From: Mesorhizobium comanense
Lineage (GTDB): Bacteria > Pseudomonadota > Alphaproteobacteria > Rhizobiales > Rhizobiaceae
Reading direction: 5' to 3'
DNA length: 64,000 nt
Assembly (NCBI RefSeq): GCF_005503535.1
Contig: NZ_SCNN01000009.1
Location: 1 to 64,000 of the forward strand
Within the stretch, counting starts at the first letter, position 1. Each line of letters begins with the position of its first letter. The position numbers and the translations under genes were made by a program. Below, one piece after another: positions 37,602-46,823 of this stretch. A model generated the notes under the pieces. The model was not told where the DNA came from and made no database searches. It was given only the letters and a program-made list of their open reading frames with translations.

Positions 37602-38513
37602 ATGGCACTTCCATCGTTACGCGGCCTTCAGGCCTTCGAGGCGGCCGCGCGCACCGGCAGCTTCGCGGCAGCGGCCGACGAGCTCTCGGTTTCGGCGGCG
37701 GCCGTCAGCCAGCTCATCCGCACGATCGAGGATCAGATCGGCCGCAAGCTCTTCCATCGGGTCAACCGGCGCGCCGTGCTGACGGAGGCCGGCGTTGAAA
37801 TGCTGCCTCGACTGAGCATGGCGTTCCAGGAAATCGGCGCCGTCTCGCGCGAAATGTCCGGCGATGCGTTGCGGCCAAGGCTGGTGGTCTCCGTCCCGCC
37901 GTCGATGGCGATGGGCTGGCTGTCGCAACGCCTTGCCGGCTTCGTCGAGAGCCATGGCGCCGTCGACATATCCTTGCGGGGCGACGACGATCCCGTGCCT
38001 TTCGACCATGAACTGATCGACATCAGGCTCTCCTACGGTCCGCACTATCGCGAACACCCGACCGAGGAGATCGCCCGGGATGCCGTCTTCCCCGTCTGCG
38101 CGCCGGAGCTTGCAAAGATGGCCACGGCGGTTGGCGGGCCGCTCGCCGGACTGCCGCTGATCCACACCGACTGGGGGCCGACCGGCGCGTCGTTTCCATC
38201 CTGGCGCAACTGGTTCGAGGCGGCGGATGTCCAACCTGGCCGGGCGCGGCGCGGCCTCTCGGCCAACTCCTCGCGCGCGGCTCTCGACCTGGCCATTTCA
38301 GGGCTGGGGGTCGCGCTGGCGCAGGGGGTCTATTGTGCCGAGGCGGTGGAGGACGGCAGGCTGGTGCGGCCCGCCGCGAGCTCGATCGCGCTGCGCCAGA
38401 CCTACTGCCTGACTATTCCGGAGCGGAGCGCGAGACGCGATGTCGTGGTGGCGTTCCGGGACTGGTTGATCAAGGAATGCCGGCGCGCTGTGGGCTCGCC
38501 GGCGTTGCGCTGA
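37602..38513 (+). CDS. LysR family transcriptional regulator (GcvA-like)
   Basis: A 303-residue LysR regulator of the GcvA-type branch: PSLRGLQAFEAAARTGSFAAAADELSV-type N-terminus with the recognition helix AAAVSQLIRTIEDQIG, followed by the effector domain. It is divergent from the desaturase gene, the likely target. No clear operator is visible beyond a small AAGCTAAGCTT dyad at 37573-37583. Confidence 0.9.
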   Translation: MALPSLRGLQAFEAAARTGSFAAAADELSVSAAAVSQLIRTIEDQIGRKLFHRVNRRAVLTEAGVEMLPRLSMAFQEIGAVSREMSGDALRPRLVVSVPPSMAMGWLSQRLAGFVESHGAVDISLRGDDDPVPFDHELIDIRLSYGPHYREHPTEEIARDAVFPVCAPELAKMATAVGGPLAGLPLIHTDWGPTGASFPSWRNWFEAADVQPGRARRGLSANSSRAALDLAISGLGVALAQGVYCAEAVEDGRLVRPAASSIALRQTYCLTIPERSARRDVVVAFRDWLIKECRRAVGSPALR

Positions 38514-38532
38514 TCCGACAGGCATGGATGGT

Positions 38533-38805
38533 TTACAAGTGTCCGCCGAGGGCGGCGACCATGTCCTTGTTGGTCGCCACGGGGACGATCTCGAACTCGA
38601 CCAGATCGGCCCATTCGATGACCCAGCGCTGCAGCAGCGTGACGTCATCTGCCTCGACCAGCAGGAAGCAGCGGCTCATGTCGGCGGCGATCCAGCTATG
38701 ATGCACGACAAGCTCCTCCGGCTTCAGCCGGCCGCGGTCGCGGAAGCGCCGGTAGATATCCTTGCGGTCGCAGCCGGTGAAATCCTCGATCACGACGAAC
38801 AGCAT
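38533..38805 (-). CDS. DUF3303 family protein
   Basis: A 90-residue protein of the DUF3303 family (IEDFTGCDRKDIYRRFRDRG, WIAADMSRCFLLVEADD, WADLVEFEIVPV), a ferredoxin-like fold of unknown function. It is the third gene of a minus-strand operon, 14 bases after the ATP-grasp gene. Its constant pairing with that gene, if confirmed, would make it part of the same pathway. Confidence 0.8.
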   Translation of the reverse strand: MLFVVIEDFTGCDRKDIYRRFRDRGRLKPEELVVHHSWIAADMSRCFLLVEADDVTLLQRWVIEWADLVEFEIVPVATNKDMVAALGGHL

Positions 38806-38819
38806 TTATTCCCCCTGAA

Positions 38820-40283
38820 TTACCGCCCTGGCCGGTCGAGCCTCTCGAGGAACCATTGCGTCAGCCGCACCCAGACCTCGTCCTTCTCGCCGGAATCCTC
38901 CCAGCCATGGTCGAGATTGGGGTTGTCGTTGACCTCGATGACGAAGACGCCGTCCTTGGTTTCCTTGAGATCGACGCCGTAGAGGCCGTCGCCGATGCAG
39001 CGCGCCGCCTTGACCGCCGTCTCGACGACATGGGGCGGCGTCTCCTTCAGCGTGAAGGTCTTGATACCGCCCTGGTCCGGCTTGCCATTGGCTTTGTGGT
39101 TGACGATCTGCCAGTGCTTCTTGGCCATCAGGTAGTGGACGGCAAACAGCGGCTGGCCACCGAGCACGCCGACGCGCCAGTCATATTCGGTCGGGATGAA
39201 TTTCTGCGCGATCAGGAGGTCGGAATCCTCCAGCCATTCGGTGGCGAGCCGCTTCAGTTCCTCGAAGGTCTCGCATTTCTTGACGCCGCGCGAAAACGAC
39301 GAATCCGGGATCTTCAATACCAGCGGGAAACCCAATGTCTGTGCCGCGAGCTCAAGGTCCGACGTGCCGGCAATCATCACCGTCGGCGGCACCGGCACCT
39401 TGTTGTAGGCCATCAGCTCGTTCAGATAGACCTTGTTGGTGCAGCGGATCATCGACAGCGGATCGTCGATGACGGGCATGCCCTCCTGCTGGGCGCGGCG
39501 TGCGAAACGATAGGTATGGTTGGAGATCGAAGTGGTCTCGCGGATGAAAAGCGCGTCGTAATTGGCGAGCTTGGCGAGATCCTTCTTGGTGATGGGCTCG
39601 ATTTCGACCCCCATCTTTTCGGCGATCTTTGCCCAGTGGCGCAGCGACGAGATTTGCGAGGGCGGCAGTTCCTCGTGCGGATCGACCAGCGTGGCGAAAG
39701 TGTAGCGGGCCGGCGTGCGGCCCTTGGTGTCGCGCCACTCACGGTTGGTGTAGGTCTCCAGGCACTGGATGAAGCTTTTCTCTTCCTCCTCGGTCATCCT
39801 TGCCAGGGGGTGGAAGCCGATCTTGCGTATGGAGGCCCATTCGGCGCTGTCCTTGATATGGACCTCGAGCGCCGGGGCCCTGAACCAGTCGAACAAAAGC
39901 TTGGCGAAACGGTCCCAGACTTTCGAAGGCCCGATGCCGAAGAAGATGCACACCTTGGCCGGGAAAATTCCGCCAAGGTCCTTGCGGCACTTGTTGAGCG
40001 CCAGCTCCAGTTCCGGCAGCGCGTGCTCGTAGAGCTTGCGCTCGGACAGGTCGATCATCGTCTCGACAGTCGGGATGACCTTGTGGCCACGCGAACTCGC
40101 CAGCAGCGAGGCGTAGTAGCCGCGGCTCTGGTAGCCGTAATTGTTCGACAGGTTGATGACCTTCGGCCGCTGGCCGCGAAACAAAGACGGATGCGCGAGA
40201 TAGTCGCGATTGGTGATGATCTTGTGCGGTGTCGCCACCTGGTCGAGATCGCTTTGCCGGCCGGTAAGAATGACCCAGGTCAT
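38820..40283 (-). CDS. RimK-like ATP-grasp ligase with N-terminal RLAN domain
   Basis: A 487-residue ATP-grasp enzyme. The N-terminal third (about 1-200) matches the RimK-like ATP-grasp N-terminal (RLAN) domain: VINLSNNYGYQSRGYYASLL and KVCIFFGIGPSK. The C-terminal half is a RimK-type ATP-grasp fold: KVYLNELMAYNKVPVPPTV, PLVLKIPDSSFSRGV, the Mg2+-binding GLYGVDLKE and VIEVNDNPNLDHG. Such enzymes join amino acids to a carboxylate through an acyl phosphate. Substrate and product are unknown. It starts on the last base of the GNAT-peptidase stop codon, so translation is coupled. Confidence 0.88.
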   Translation of the reverse strand: MTWVILTGRQSDLDQVATPHKIITNRDYLAHPSLFRGQRPKVINLSNNYGYQSRGYYASLLASSRGHKVIPTVETMIDLSERKLYEHALPELELALNKCRKDLGGIFPAKVCIFFGIGPSKVWDRFAKLLFDWFRAPALEVHIKDSAEWASIRKIGFHPLARMTEEEEKSFIQCLETYTNREWRDTKGRTPARYTFATLVDPHEELPPSQISSLRHWAKIAEKMGVEIEPITKKDLAKLANYDALFIRETTSISNHTYRFARRAQQEGMPVIDDPLSMIRCTNKVYLNELMAYNKVPVPPTVMIAGTSDLELAAQTLGFPLVLKIPDSSFSRGVKKCETFEELKRLATEWLEDSDLLIAQKFIPTEYDWRVGVLGGQPLFAVHYLMAKKHWQIVNHKANGKPDQGGIKTFTLKETPPHVVETAVKAARCIGDGLYGVDLKETKDGVFVIEVNDNPNLDHGWEDSGEKDEVWVRLTQWFLERLDRPGR

Positions 40284-41380
40284 TATCTCTTTCCCAAAGT
40301 GATGGCGGCGCGCAGTCCGTCGCGGCCGAACTGCGCCATGTTCATGAAGATGCCGTAAGGCACGGGAATGTTGGCGGCATCAAGAATGGTTTCCTGCTTT
40401 TCATCCTCAACCCAGGGGTCGTGAATGAGAATATGGTCGCCGTCATCGCCGATGGCCAGCACCCAGTGCGGCACCTTCTTGCCGAACATCAGGAACCCGC
40501 TGATCAGAACCAGCACCAGTTTTCCCTCCGATATCGCGGCGCGGATGTCATCGATGGTGAAGGGGCGGTAGTTTACCGGTATGCCGTAGGCCTCCGCGCG
40601 GCGGCGAAAGTCGACCTGCGCCAGCTCCATGACGCGGCGCTTGTCCTCGCTGCGCACGGACTGCAGGAAAAGCGCGCCGTAGAAAGACACGAAGATTTCC
40701 GCCGCGAGCCCGCTTTCATAGCCGGCGACCGCCAGGCCGAACGGCTCGCAGCCGCCGGGCCCGGACATCATGAAGACGGTCGTCGCTTCGCGCCAGAGGC
40801 GGATTTCCATCACCGGATCCGGCACGAAGCCATGGTCGAAATTGGCCATGGCCATCATCAGGCAGCACGGGCCGCAGGTGAACTCGCAAGTCTGCTGATA
40901 GAACGGAACCCGGGTGGCGACCGGCAGATCGCCCCGCAAGGTCTTTTCATAGCGCAGCGCCGTCTCGCCATCGGAATAGTAGCCCGGCTCACGGCCGATC
41001 TTGCGGTAGCCGGCCTGCTCGTAGATTCGGATGGCGCGGCCATTGTCCTCGCGCACTTCCAGGCGCAGCATCATGCGGTCGTGTTCGAACGCCGTCTCCT
41101 CCGCCGCCGACAAGAGCTGGCGACCGATGCCGAGCGCGCCGAAAAATGGGCCGACGGCAATGGAATAAAGCCGGGCTACCCCGCTGCCCTTGCGAAACAG
41201 CACGATCGCGTAGCCGGCGACCCGGCCATCGATTTCGGCGACCAGCGCCTCGGCGGTCTCGCGCTCGATGAACTGGCGGAAGGAGCGGCGCGAAATGCGG
41301 TCGCTCGAAAAAACGGCTTTCTCGATGGCGGCGAGATCATCGACGTCAGACGCGCGGGCCGTGCGGATCTCGGCAGGCAT
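40283..41380 (-). CDS. GNAT acetyltransferase fused to a C39-like peptidase
   Basis: A 365-residue fusion. Residues 1-150 are a GNAT N-acyltransferase (acetyl-CoA loop in SIAVGPFFGALGIGRQLL, then EVREDNGRAIRIYEQAGY). Residues 155-365 resemble the papain-like C39 peptidase fold: an oxyanion Gln with Cys in YQQTCEFTCGPCCLMM (162-175) and the catalytic His/Asp in HWVLAI...ILIHDPW near 310-330. The same operon holds an RLAN-ATP-grasp ligase. Taken together this suggests synthesis, acylation and trimming of a peptide-like product, an inference from domain content. Confidence 0.85.
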   Translation of the reverse strand: MPAEIRTARASDVDDLAAIEKAVFSSDRISRRSFRQFIERETAEALVAEIDGRVAGYAIVLFRKGSGVARLYSIAVGPFFGALGIGRQLLSAAEETAFEHDRMMLRLEVREDNGRAIRIYEQAGYRKIGREPGYYSDGETALRYEKTLRGDLPVATRVPFYQQTCEFTCGPCCLMMAMANFDHGFVPDPVMEIRLWREATTVFMMSGPGGCEPFGLAVAGYESGLAAEIFVSFYGALFLQSVRSEDKRRVMELAQVDFRRRAEAYGIPVNYRPFTIDDIRAAISEGKLVLVLISGFLMFGKKVPHWVLAIGDDGDHILIHDPWVEDEKQETILDAANIPVPYGIFMNMAQFGRDGLRAAITLGKR

Positions 41381-41585
41381 GCGACTTGAGAAAACCTCGA
41401 TTGGGTTGCGGAAACGGCCCGGTCAAAAGCGTCGCAAACACCGGCCGAAGCGCCAGCATTCATCAAGCGCTATCGCTCCTTGATTAGGGCCGAATTGTGA
41501 CAGTTTCCGCGGCGGCAGGAAAGCCGGCATGCTTTGAACAGAAACGCCGTTCGAAGCCCCGCAAGAACGAAATGCCAGGATCGGC

Positions 41586-42377
41586 TCAGCTCTCGAGCCC
41601 AGCCAGAAGCTGGCCATAAGCACTCTTGGCGACAACCGCCAATTGCTCGCGCGGCAGAGAGCCGACGACGGCGCAGCCATAGCCCTTGTCCAGCCAGTAG
41701 ACGGCCTGCGGTCCATCCTGCGCCGAAGCGTAGGTGCCCTTGGCGTTCTCGCTCGATTCCGCCGTGACGAACAGCGATATGCGCTCGCCCTTGTCGTCCT
41801 CGTAGAGCAGCATCGCGGCCTTGCTGTCCCCAGCCGGCAGCAGCCGGCCGCCGATCAGCTGGAAACCGTTCGCGCTCAGGTCCGGCGCCACCAGCTTCAG
41901 GCCGACCCGGTTGGAGAGCCAGGTCTGCAGATGATCCTTGTCGCTGGCCGGCACTTCCACCGCGTGCCGCTTCTCGGCGGCGTAGATGACATGGGCGGCG
42001 ATCGCCTGCTCGGCCAGCCGGTCTTCCGCCGGATCCTCCTGGCCGATGCCGTCGATGCCGGCAAAATAGCCGCCAAATCCGCCTGTTGCCAGGAGGACGG
42101 CAGCGGCGGCGGCAAGCCACCAGCGTGAGCGCGGCGCCGCGACCTTCACCGGTGCTTCGCCGAGCACGACCTTGCGCAAACGCCCTGGAACCGCCTCGTC
42201 CAGCACGCCGGCAAAGGCCGCACGCAGCGCCTCCCGGTCGGCGGTGAAGCGCACGCTCCTCGCCTTCATGTCGGGATTGGTTTCGAGCCAGGCATCGTAA
42301 GCCGCCCGCTCCTCGGCCGGCAGTTCACCGTCGAGCGCCATGTGGATATCACGTTCGGAAAAATCGCGGCGGATCAT
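41586..42377 (-). CDS. Membrane anti-sigma factor
   Basis: A 263-residue partner of the ECF sigma factor immediately upstream; the two overlap by four bases. The N-terminus (FSERDIHMALDGELPAEERA) matches the short anti-sigma domain of rhizobial anti-sigma factors, one transmembrane helix lies at about 85-107 (WWLAAAAAVLLATGGFGGYF), and a periplasmic domain of about 155 residues follows. It lacks the Zn-binding HxxxCxxC motif of ChrR/RsrA-type anti-sigma factors. It probably holds the sigma factor at the membrane until a periplasmic signal is sensed. Confidence 0.85.
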   Translation of the reverse strand: MIRRDFSERDIHMALDGELPAEERAAYDAWLETNPDMKARSVRFTADREALRAAFAGVLDEAVPGRLRKVVLGEAPVKVAAPRSRWWLAAAAAVLLATGGFGGYFAGIDGIGQEDPAEDRLAEQAIAAHVIYAAEKRHAVEVPASDKDHLQTWLSNRVGLKLVAPDLSANGFQLIGGRLLPAGDSKAAMLLYEDDKGERISLFVTAESSENAKGTYASAQDGPQAVYWLDKGYGCAVVGSLPREQLAVVAKSAYGQLLAGLES

Positions 42378-42892
42378 TTCTCGACGATCCTTATCGCGCG
42401 GCGACGCGCCGTATCGTCCAGCAGCCCGCGCAGCTCCTCACGTCCGCGCGCGATGCGCGACATCAGCGTGCCGGCGGGTACGCCCAGAATGTTGGCAGCC
42501 TCGGCGTAGGAAAAGCCTTCGATGGCGACCATGACCAGCGCGGCGCGGCGATCGGGGCTGATCGCCTGCAAGGCGTCGATGATCTCGCGCGAAGCGATGC
42601 CGTCCAGCTGTTCGGCCGGCTGGGCCACCGTCTCGCCCGCCTCCAGCGGCAGCATCGCCGCTTCGCCGCGGCGGTTCACCTTGCGCATCTGGTCGATGAA
42701 CAAATGATGCATGATCGTAAACAGCCACCTCCTGGGGCTTTCTCCCGTCTGCCAGTTGTCGAGCCGCAGCAGCGCGCGCTCGAGGCAGTCCTGAACGAGA
42801 TCGTCGGCGGAATCACGGTCGCGCAAAAGCGAGCGCGCGTAGCGGCGCAGACGCGGTATTTCGCCAAGGATTGCTGCCTTCTTCTCGTCCAT
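42374..42892 (-). CDS. ECF-type RNA polymerase sigma factor
   Basis: A 172-residue sigma-70 family factor with sigma2 (about 10-75: YARSLLRDRDSADDLVQDCL, WLFTIMHHLFIDQMRK) and sigma4 (about 110-160: EGFSYAEAANILGVPAGTL) and no sigma3, as in ECF factors. The start at 42892 gives MDEKKAAIL; a longer frame to 42991 is Ala/Arg-rich and unlikely. It overlaps its anti-sigma gene. An ECF-type promoter lies about 115 bases upstream, which suggests positive autoregulation. Confidence 0.88.
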   Translation of the reverse strand: MDEKKAAILGEIPRLRRYARSLLRDRDSADDLVQDCLERALLRLDNWQTGESPRRWLFTIMHHLFIDQMRKVNRRGEAAMLPLEAGETVAQPAEQLDGIASREIIDALQAISPDRRAALVMVAIEGFSYAEAANILGVPAGTLMSRIARGREELRGLLDDTARRRAIRIVEK

Positions 42893-43005
42893 GACCGCTG
42901 GTTTTCGAGGTCGCCCTTGTTGATCCGATTGAACGCGCCTTCCCGGCGCGGCGCAAGCGGCCAGCGCGAAGCGGTCCGCCGCCCCGGTCACCCAAGCAAT
43001 GAGAT

Positions 43006-43031
43006 AACGCCCGCGGCTGCCGATTTATTCC
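43006..43031 (-). promoter_or_regulatory. ECF-type promoter upstream of the sigma/anti-sigma operon
   Basis: On the minus strand GGAAT (43031-43027) and CGTT (43009-43006) are separated by 17 bp. This matches the GGAAC-N16/17-CGTT layout known for alphaproteobacterial ECF and EcfG promoters, with one mismatch in the -35. It points to the sigma factor at 42892. Whether that sigma itself or the general stress EcfG uses it is not decidable here. Confidence 0.55.
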
Positions 43032-43064
43032 CGCGTGGCGAAAAAACCGATGTTTCGCAGGCGA

Positions 43065-45812
43065 TTACCCATTTTCCCTTGCCGCCCTCGTCAAAAGCCG
43101 CTGGTAGAACAGGCCGATGCCGATGAGCACCGCGCCCAGACCGATGAAGGACAGCGCCCTGAGCACACCTTCCAGTTCCGACATGTCGAAGAGGAAGACC
43201 TTCAGCACGGCAACCGCGATGAGCGCGGCGGAGGCGATGCGCAGCACCTGCGACTTCAGCCAGACGCCGGCCGTGAGCAGCGCCACGCCGATGACCAGCC
43301 AGAGCGCCGAATAGCTATAGGTCTCCAGTTGGCCGAGGCCGCTCCACAAGCCGATGAACTCGCCCTTGAAAAGCCGCCTCACCGACAGCGTGGCGTAGGC
43401 GAAGGCAAGCACTGCCGCCACCAGGGCCAGCATCGCCGTATACCATTTCGGCCGCTTGCCCCGGGCATAGAGCGCAAGCCCTCCTGCGGCGATTGCCGGC
43501 AGGAGATAGGCCAGGAACAAGAGGTTGAAGACCGGAATACGGCCGGTCGATTCATCGGTGAACAGCGGGTTCAGCACCAGGAAATGCTGGACGGCGACGA
43601 AAGCGACCGAAACTACGCCGGCGGCCATCGAGCCGTAGCGCAGCACCGAGCTTGGCGCGCGCCTGTCGATGGCCACCAGGATCGCGCCGGCGCCAATGGC
43701 GATCAGCGTGTAGATCGCCTGTTCGGCAAGCGTCGGAGCATCGCTGTTGATGACGCCGCCATGCATGGCGTGACGCACCAGCATGGCAATGGTGAGCAGC
43801 GCAAACAGCGCCGCCGCCGCTTCCATGGCAAGGCGCGGCCGGCCATTGGTGGTGCGCGCCAGCTGCCATGCGGCCAGACCGAAGGCGAGCGCCGGTATGC
43901 CGTAGCCGGGCAGCAGCCAATTGAACACCGGCGTCGTGGACAGGAACTCGGCGCCGACGATCGTCGGATCGAAGGCGACGCGGCCAAGGACGGCGATGAC
44001 GGCGCCGACCGAAATCCAGCCAAGCACGGGATAGGAGCGCCAGCGCGTCGCCAGTGCCGGCACGATCGCCGCGGCACCGAGCGTAATGGTGGTCCAGCCC
44101 GAGCCGAAAGCCATGTGCAGCATGAGGAGAGCGGCGATGGCGGCGCCGGCCAGGGCAACGGACATCGCCAGGCCGCCCTTGAGCGGCGGCTCCTCGCCCC
44201 GCGCTATCCACTCGCCGCCGGCTGCAAAAACCACCACCATGAGCGCCGCGGCCGAGGCATAGGCCAAATCGCGGTCGAGATCGCCATAGGTGAGCCACAG
44301 CGCCAGCAGGATGACCAGAGGGGCGATGACGCCCCATGCGGCCCAGCACGCCGCACGGATCCGTGCCGAGGCGGCGAAACGGTGGGCAGCCCATAGGCCG
44401 GCGCCGACGAAGATCAGCCCCAGGCCGATGCCGATCCGCAACGTCAAGGCATTGCCCGCCGCCACCGGCAAGCCATCGAACCCCAGATTGCCCTGGGTAA
44501 AATCGGAGCCAATGGTTGTGGGTGGAATAATACCGAGATGGATCATCACGGTGACCAGTCCAGCGGCGTGCAACAGCGGCAGCGCGCGCGGCCGATAGAG
44601 CGCGGTGGCGACAAGCGCGGCAATCACGAGTGCGCCCGGCAAGGCATCGCCGGCCGCGACAAAGGTCGAATCGACGGACAGGCCAAGCGCTGAAAACGCG
44701 ACGAAAACCGCCGGTACGATCGACGGCCAGTCGAAGCCGTTCTTCGCAGGCCCGGTTTCGCCGCGGCTGGCCAGCCAGACAAACGCCAGCACGACCAGCG
44801 TCACGGCATCGATGAACAGGACGACGGCCAGCTTCGCGGCTAGCGCGTCAGACATGTAGAGGATGGTCCAGGCGCCGGTGCCGAAGAACGCCGCCGCCAT
44901 CAGCGCTTTCCAGTCGCGCATGCGGGCGATGACGCCGGTGGCCGCCAACACGATGGCGAGGTAGCCGAACAGCGCCCAGACATTCGGCGCGGTCGAGGCG
45001 ACCAGCGCCGGCGTTACCATGGCGCCGACGAGGCCGATGCCGGCCAGCGCCTGGCCGTGGATAAGAGCGGCGGCGATCGTCGCGATGCCGATGGCGCCGA
45101 GCAACGTGAAGGCAAGCGTCGGCCCGATGAAACCGTAAATGCCGTGCGCGGCATAGACGGTGCCGAAGAGTATGAAAGCGCCGGCGGCCGTCAGGATCGC
45201 CGGTATATAGGCGCCGGCCACACCTTGCACGGGCACCTTGAAGCCCGTGCGGCGGATGAATTCGCCGGCAGCGACCAGCACCAGGCCAAGCAGCCCGGCC
45301 ATGGCCAGCCGCACTTCCGGTCCGAAGATGCCGGCTTCGATCGTGTAGCGAATGAGGAACAGGCCACCCAGGGCCAGCGCGATGCCGCCGACCCAAACCG
45401 CCCAGCGCGTACCGAGCGCTGTCTCGATATCGGGCTTGCCGGCCGTCTTGGCGGCCGGCACTTCGGTCTCCGTCTCCTTGGGCGCGGCCGCGGCGACGGC
45501 CCAAGGACCTGGAGCGGCCCCTTCGTCCGGGGTCTCCGCTTCCGTGGCCGCGGGCGCTTTTGCGACAACCGCCTCGGCAGTCGCCGGCGCGGCGGTATCG
45601 GCGACGGCAACAGCCAATGACGACGTTTGCGCCGCCTTGTCGGCGAGCGCCGCCTGCTCAGTGGCCTTGGCCGCCGGCTGCACGGCGCCTGAAAGCACGA
45701 GGCTGCGCAGCGCACCGAGTTCGCGCTCGATCAGACCAATGCGGCTCTGCTGACGTGAAATGATGACGAACAAGGCGATGATGGCGACGAGGCCGATCAG
45801 GCTTTCAAACAT
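43065..45812 (-). CDS. DUF2339 polytopic membrane protein
   Basis: A 915-residue inner-membrane protein of the DUF2339 family. An N-terminal helix (LIGLVAIIALFVIISRQQ) and a short coiled coil (RIGLIERELGALRSLVL) are followed by an Ala-rich linker to about residue 125, then more than twenty hydrophobic segments to the C-terminus. The segment GTRWAVWVGGIALALGG is typical of the family. Function is unknown; it looks like a large transporter or enzyme scaffold. It lies between the ECF operon and recO on the same strand. Confidence 0.85.
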   Translation of the reverse strand: MFESLIGLVAIIALFVIISRQQSRIGLIERELGALRSLVLSGAVQPAAKATEQAALADKAAQTSSLAVAVADTAAPATAEAVVAKAPAATEAETPDEGAAPGPWAVAAAAPKETETEVPAAKTAGKPDIETALGTRWAVWVGGIALALGGLFLIRYTIEAGIFGPEVRLAMAGLLGLVLVAAGEFIRRTGFKVPVQGVAGAYIPAILTAAGAFILFGTVYAAHGIYGFIGPTLAFTLLGAIGIATIAAALIHGQALAGIGLVGAMVTPALVASTAPNVWALFGYLAIVLAATGVIARMRDWKALMAAAFFGTGAWTILYMSDALAAKLAVVLFIDAVTLVVLAFVWLASRGETGPAKNGFDWPSIVPAVFVAFSALGLSVDSTFVAAGDALPGALVIAALVATALYRPRALPLLHAAGLVTVMIHLGIIPPTTIGSDFTQGNLGFDGLPVAAGNALTLRIGIGLGLIFVGAGLWAAHRFAASARIRAACWAAWGVIAPLVILLALWLTYGDLDRDLAYASAAALMVVVFAAGGEWIARGEEPPLKGGLAMSVALAGAAIAALLMLHMAFGSGWTTITLGAAAIVPALATRWRSYPVLGWISVGAVIAVLGRVAFDPTIVGAEFLSTTPVFNWLLPGYGIPALAFGLAAWQLARTTNGRPRLAMEAAAALFALLTIAMLVRHAMHGGVINSDAPTLAEQAIYTLIAIGAGAILVAIDRRAPSSVLRYGSMAAGVVSVAFVAVQHFLVLNPLFTDESTGRIPVFNLLFLAYLLPAIAAGGLALYARGKRPKWYTAMLALVAAVLAFAYATLSVRRLFKGEFIGLWSGLGQLETYSYSALWLVIGVALLTAGVWLKSQVLRIASAALIAVAVLKVFLFDMSELEGVLRALSFIGLGAVLIGIGLFYQRLLTRAARENG

Positions 45813-45931
45813 GGCGGTTCCCCCAAACCAGGCCAGTTTTCACTGACAATCAAATGTGGCCGGCAAACGACCGTACAAATTTACCAACAGGCCGAGTGGC
45901 GAGATACAGCCCGGATAGAATTCGACTTTGC

Positions 45932-46693
45932 TCATGCGGCGTTCTCCCCCGCGATCGCCTTGCGCGCCGGGCGGTGCTTGCGCAGGGCGGCGAGGAAGCC
46001 GGCACGAGCGTCCGGCTGCTCGATGCCGCGCGGCTCATAGACGTGGCGCGTGAAGAAAAACCCTGTCAGGCGGAAGGCGTCCTCGACCGCCGCCGCGTCC
46101 GCGCGCAGGCCGGAGCCGCGCTGCAGGAAGGCGGGCAGCGCCAGCATCTTGTCGTGCCAGGGCGCGCCGGCTTCGCGCGAAACCGCGCGCCCCGACTTCG
46201 GCGAGACATAGGCAAGATCCTGTCTTGCGCCGGTGGCCGCGCACTGGCTGAGATCGAGGCCGAAGCCGAGCTCATCAAGGATCAGAAGTTCGAAGCGCGC
46301 CACGAGTTCGCCAGCGGCATCCGCATCATCGAGATGGGCGATCATCACCGAAAGCGCCTCATAAAGGCCGCCATGCGAGTCGCGCTCGGGCAGCAAGCGC
46401 AGATGCGCCGCCATGGTCTGCAGTCCGTAGACGGCGATGGCGCTGTCCATGAGACGGGCGGCATTCATCTCGATCGCCTCGGCCTGGAAAGTGCCGAGAT
46501 GTTCGTCCAGGCGCGCGCGCCACGACAGGTCTACGCGGTTGCCAGGCTGGAGAACCGGCTGTTGCTTGCGCGAGCGGCCGCCGCGGACGAGACCGAGATG
46601 GCGGCCATGCGCGCGCGTCATCACCTCGAGGATGGCGCTGGTTTCGCCATGCTTGCGGGTGCCGAGAATGATTCCCTCATCGCGCCATTCCAT
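45932..46693 (-). CDS. recO: DNA repair protein RecO
   Basis: A 253-residue RecO that loads RecA with RecR in gap repair. The N-terminal OB-fold reads [19 protein letters not shown], then helical body and the usual alphaproteobacterial ending ([20 protein letters not shown]). The start at 46693 is chosen by that N-terminus. In many rhizobia recO follows era directly; here they are about 6.5 kb apart, separated by a porin and lipid-related genes. Confidence 0.93.
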   Translation of the reverse strand: MEWRDEGIILGTRKHGETSAILEVMTRAHGRHLGLVRGGRSRKQQPVLQPGNRVDLSWRARLDEHLGTFQAEAIEMNAARLMDSAIAVYGLQTMAAHLRLLPERDSHGGLYEALSVMIAHLDDADAAGELVARFELLILDELGFGLDLSQCAATGARQDLAYVSPKSGRAVSREAGAPWHDKMLALPAFLQRGSGLRADAAAVEDAFRLTGFFFTRHVYEPRGIEQPDARAGFLAALRKHRPARKAIAGENAA

Positions 46694-46770
46694 GCCTGAG
46701 CTTTTCACCCGTTGAGTGGCGAAATCAAGATAGGGCCTGTGCCTGCCGGGCCTGCATGGGATGCACGCAA

Positions 46771-46803
46771 AAAACCGCCCGCAGCGATACGCTGCGGGCG
46801 GCC
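46771..46803 (-). terminator. Rho-independent terminator of the porin gene
   Basis: On the minus strand a perfect 12-bp stem (CCGCCCGCAGCG / CGCTGCGGGCGG) with a 3-base loop is followed by TTTTTT. It starts 21 bases after the porin stop, giving a strong 3' end for an abundant mRNA. Confidence 0.92.
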
Positions 46804-46823
46804 CGGTAAAGTCAGTCGATCGA

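Noticed and set aside
38856..40358. A 500-residue open frame opposite the ATP-grasp gene
   Set aside because: Antisense shadow; the minus-strand frame has the complete ATP-grasp motif set.
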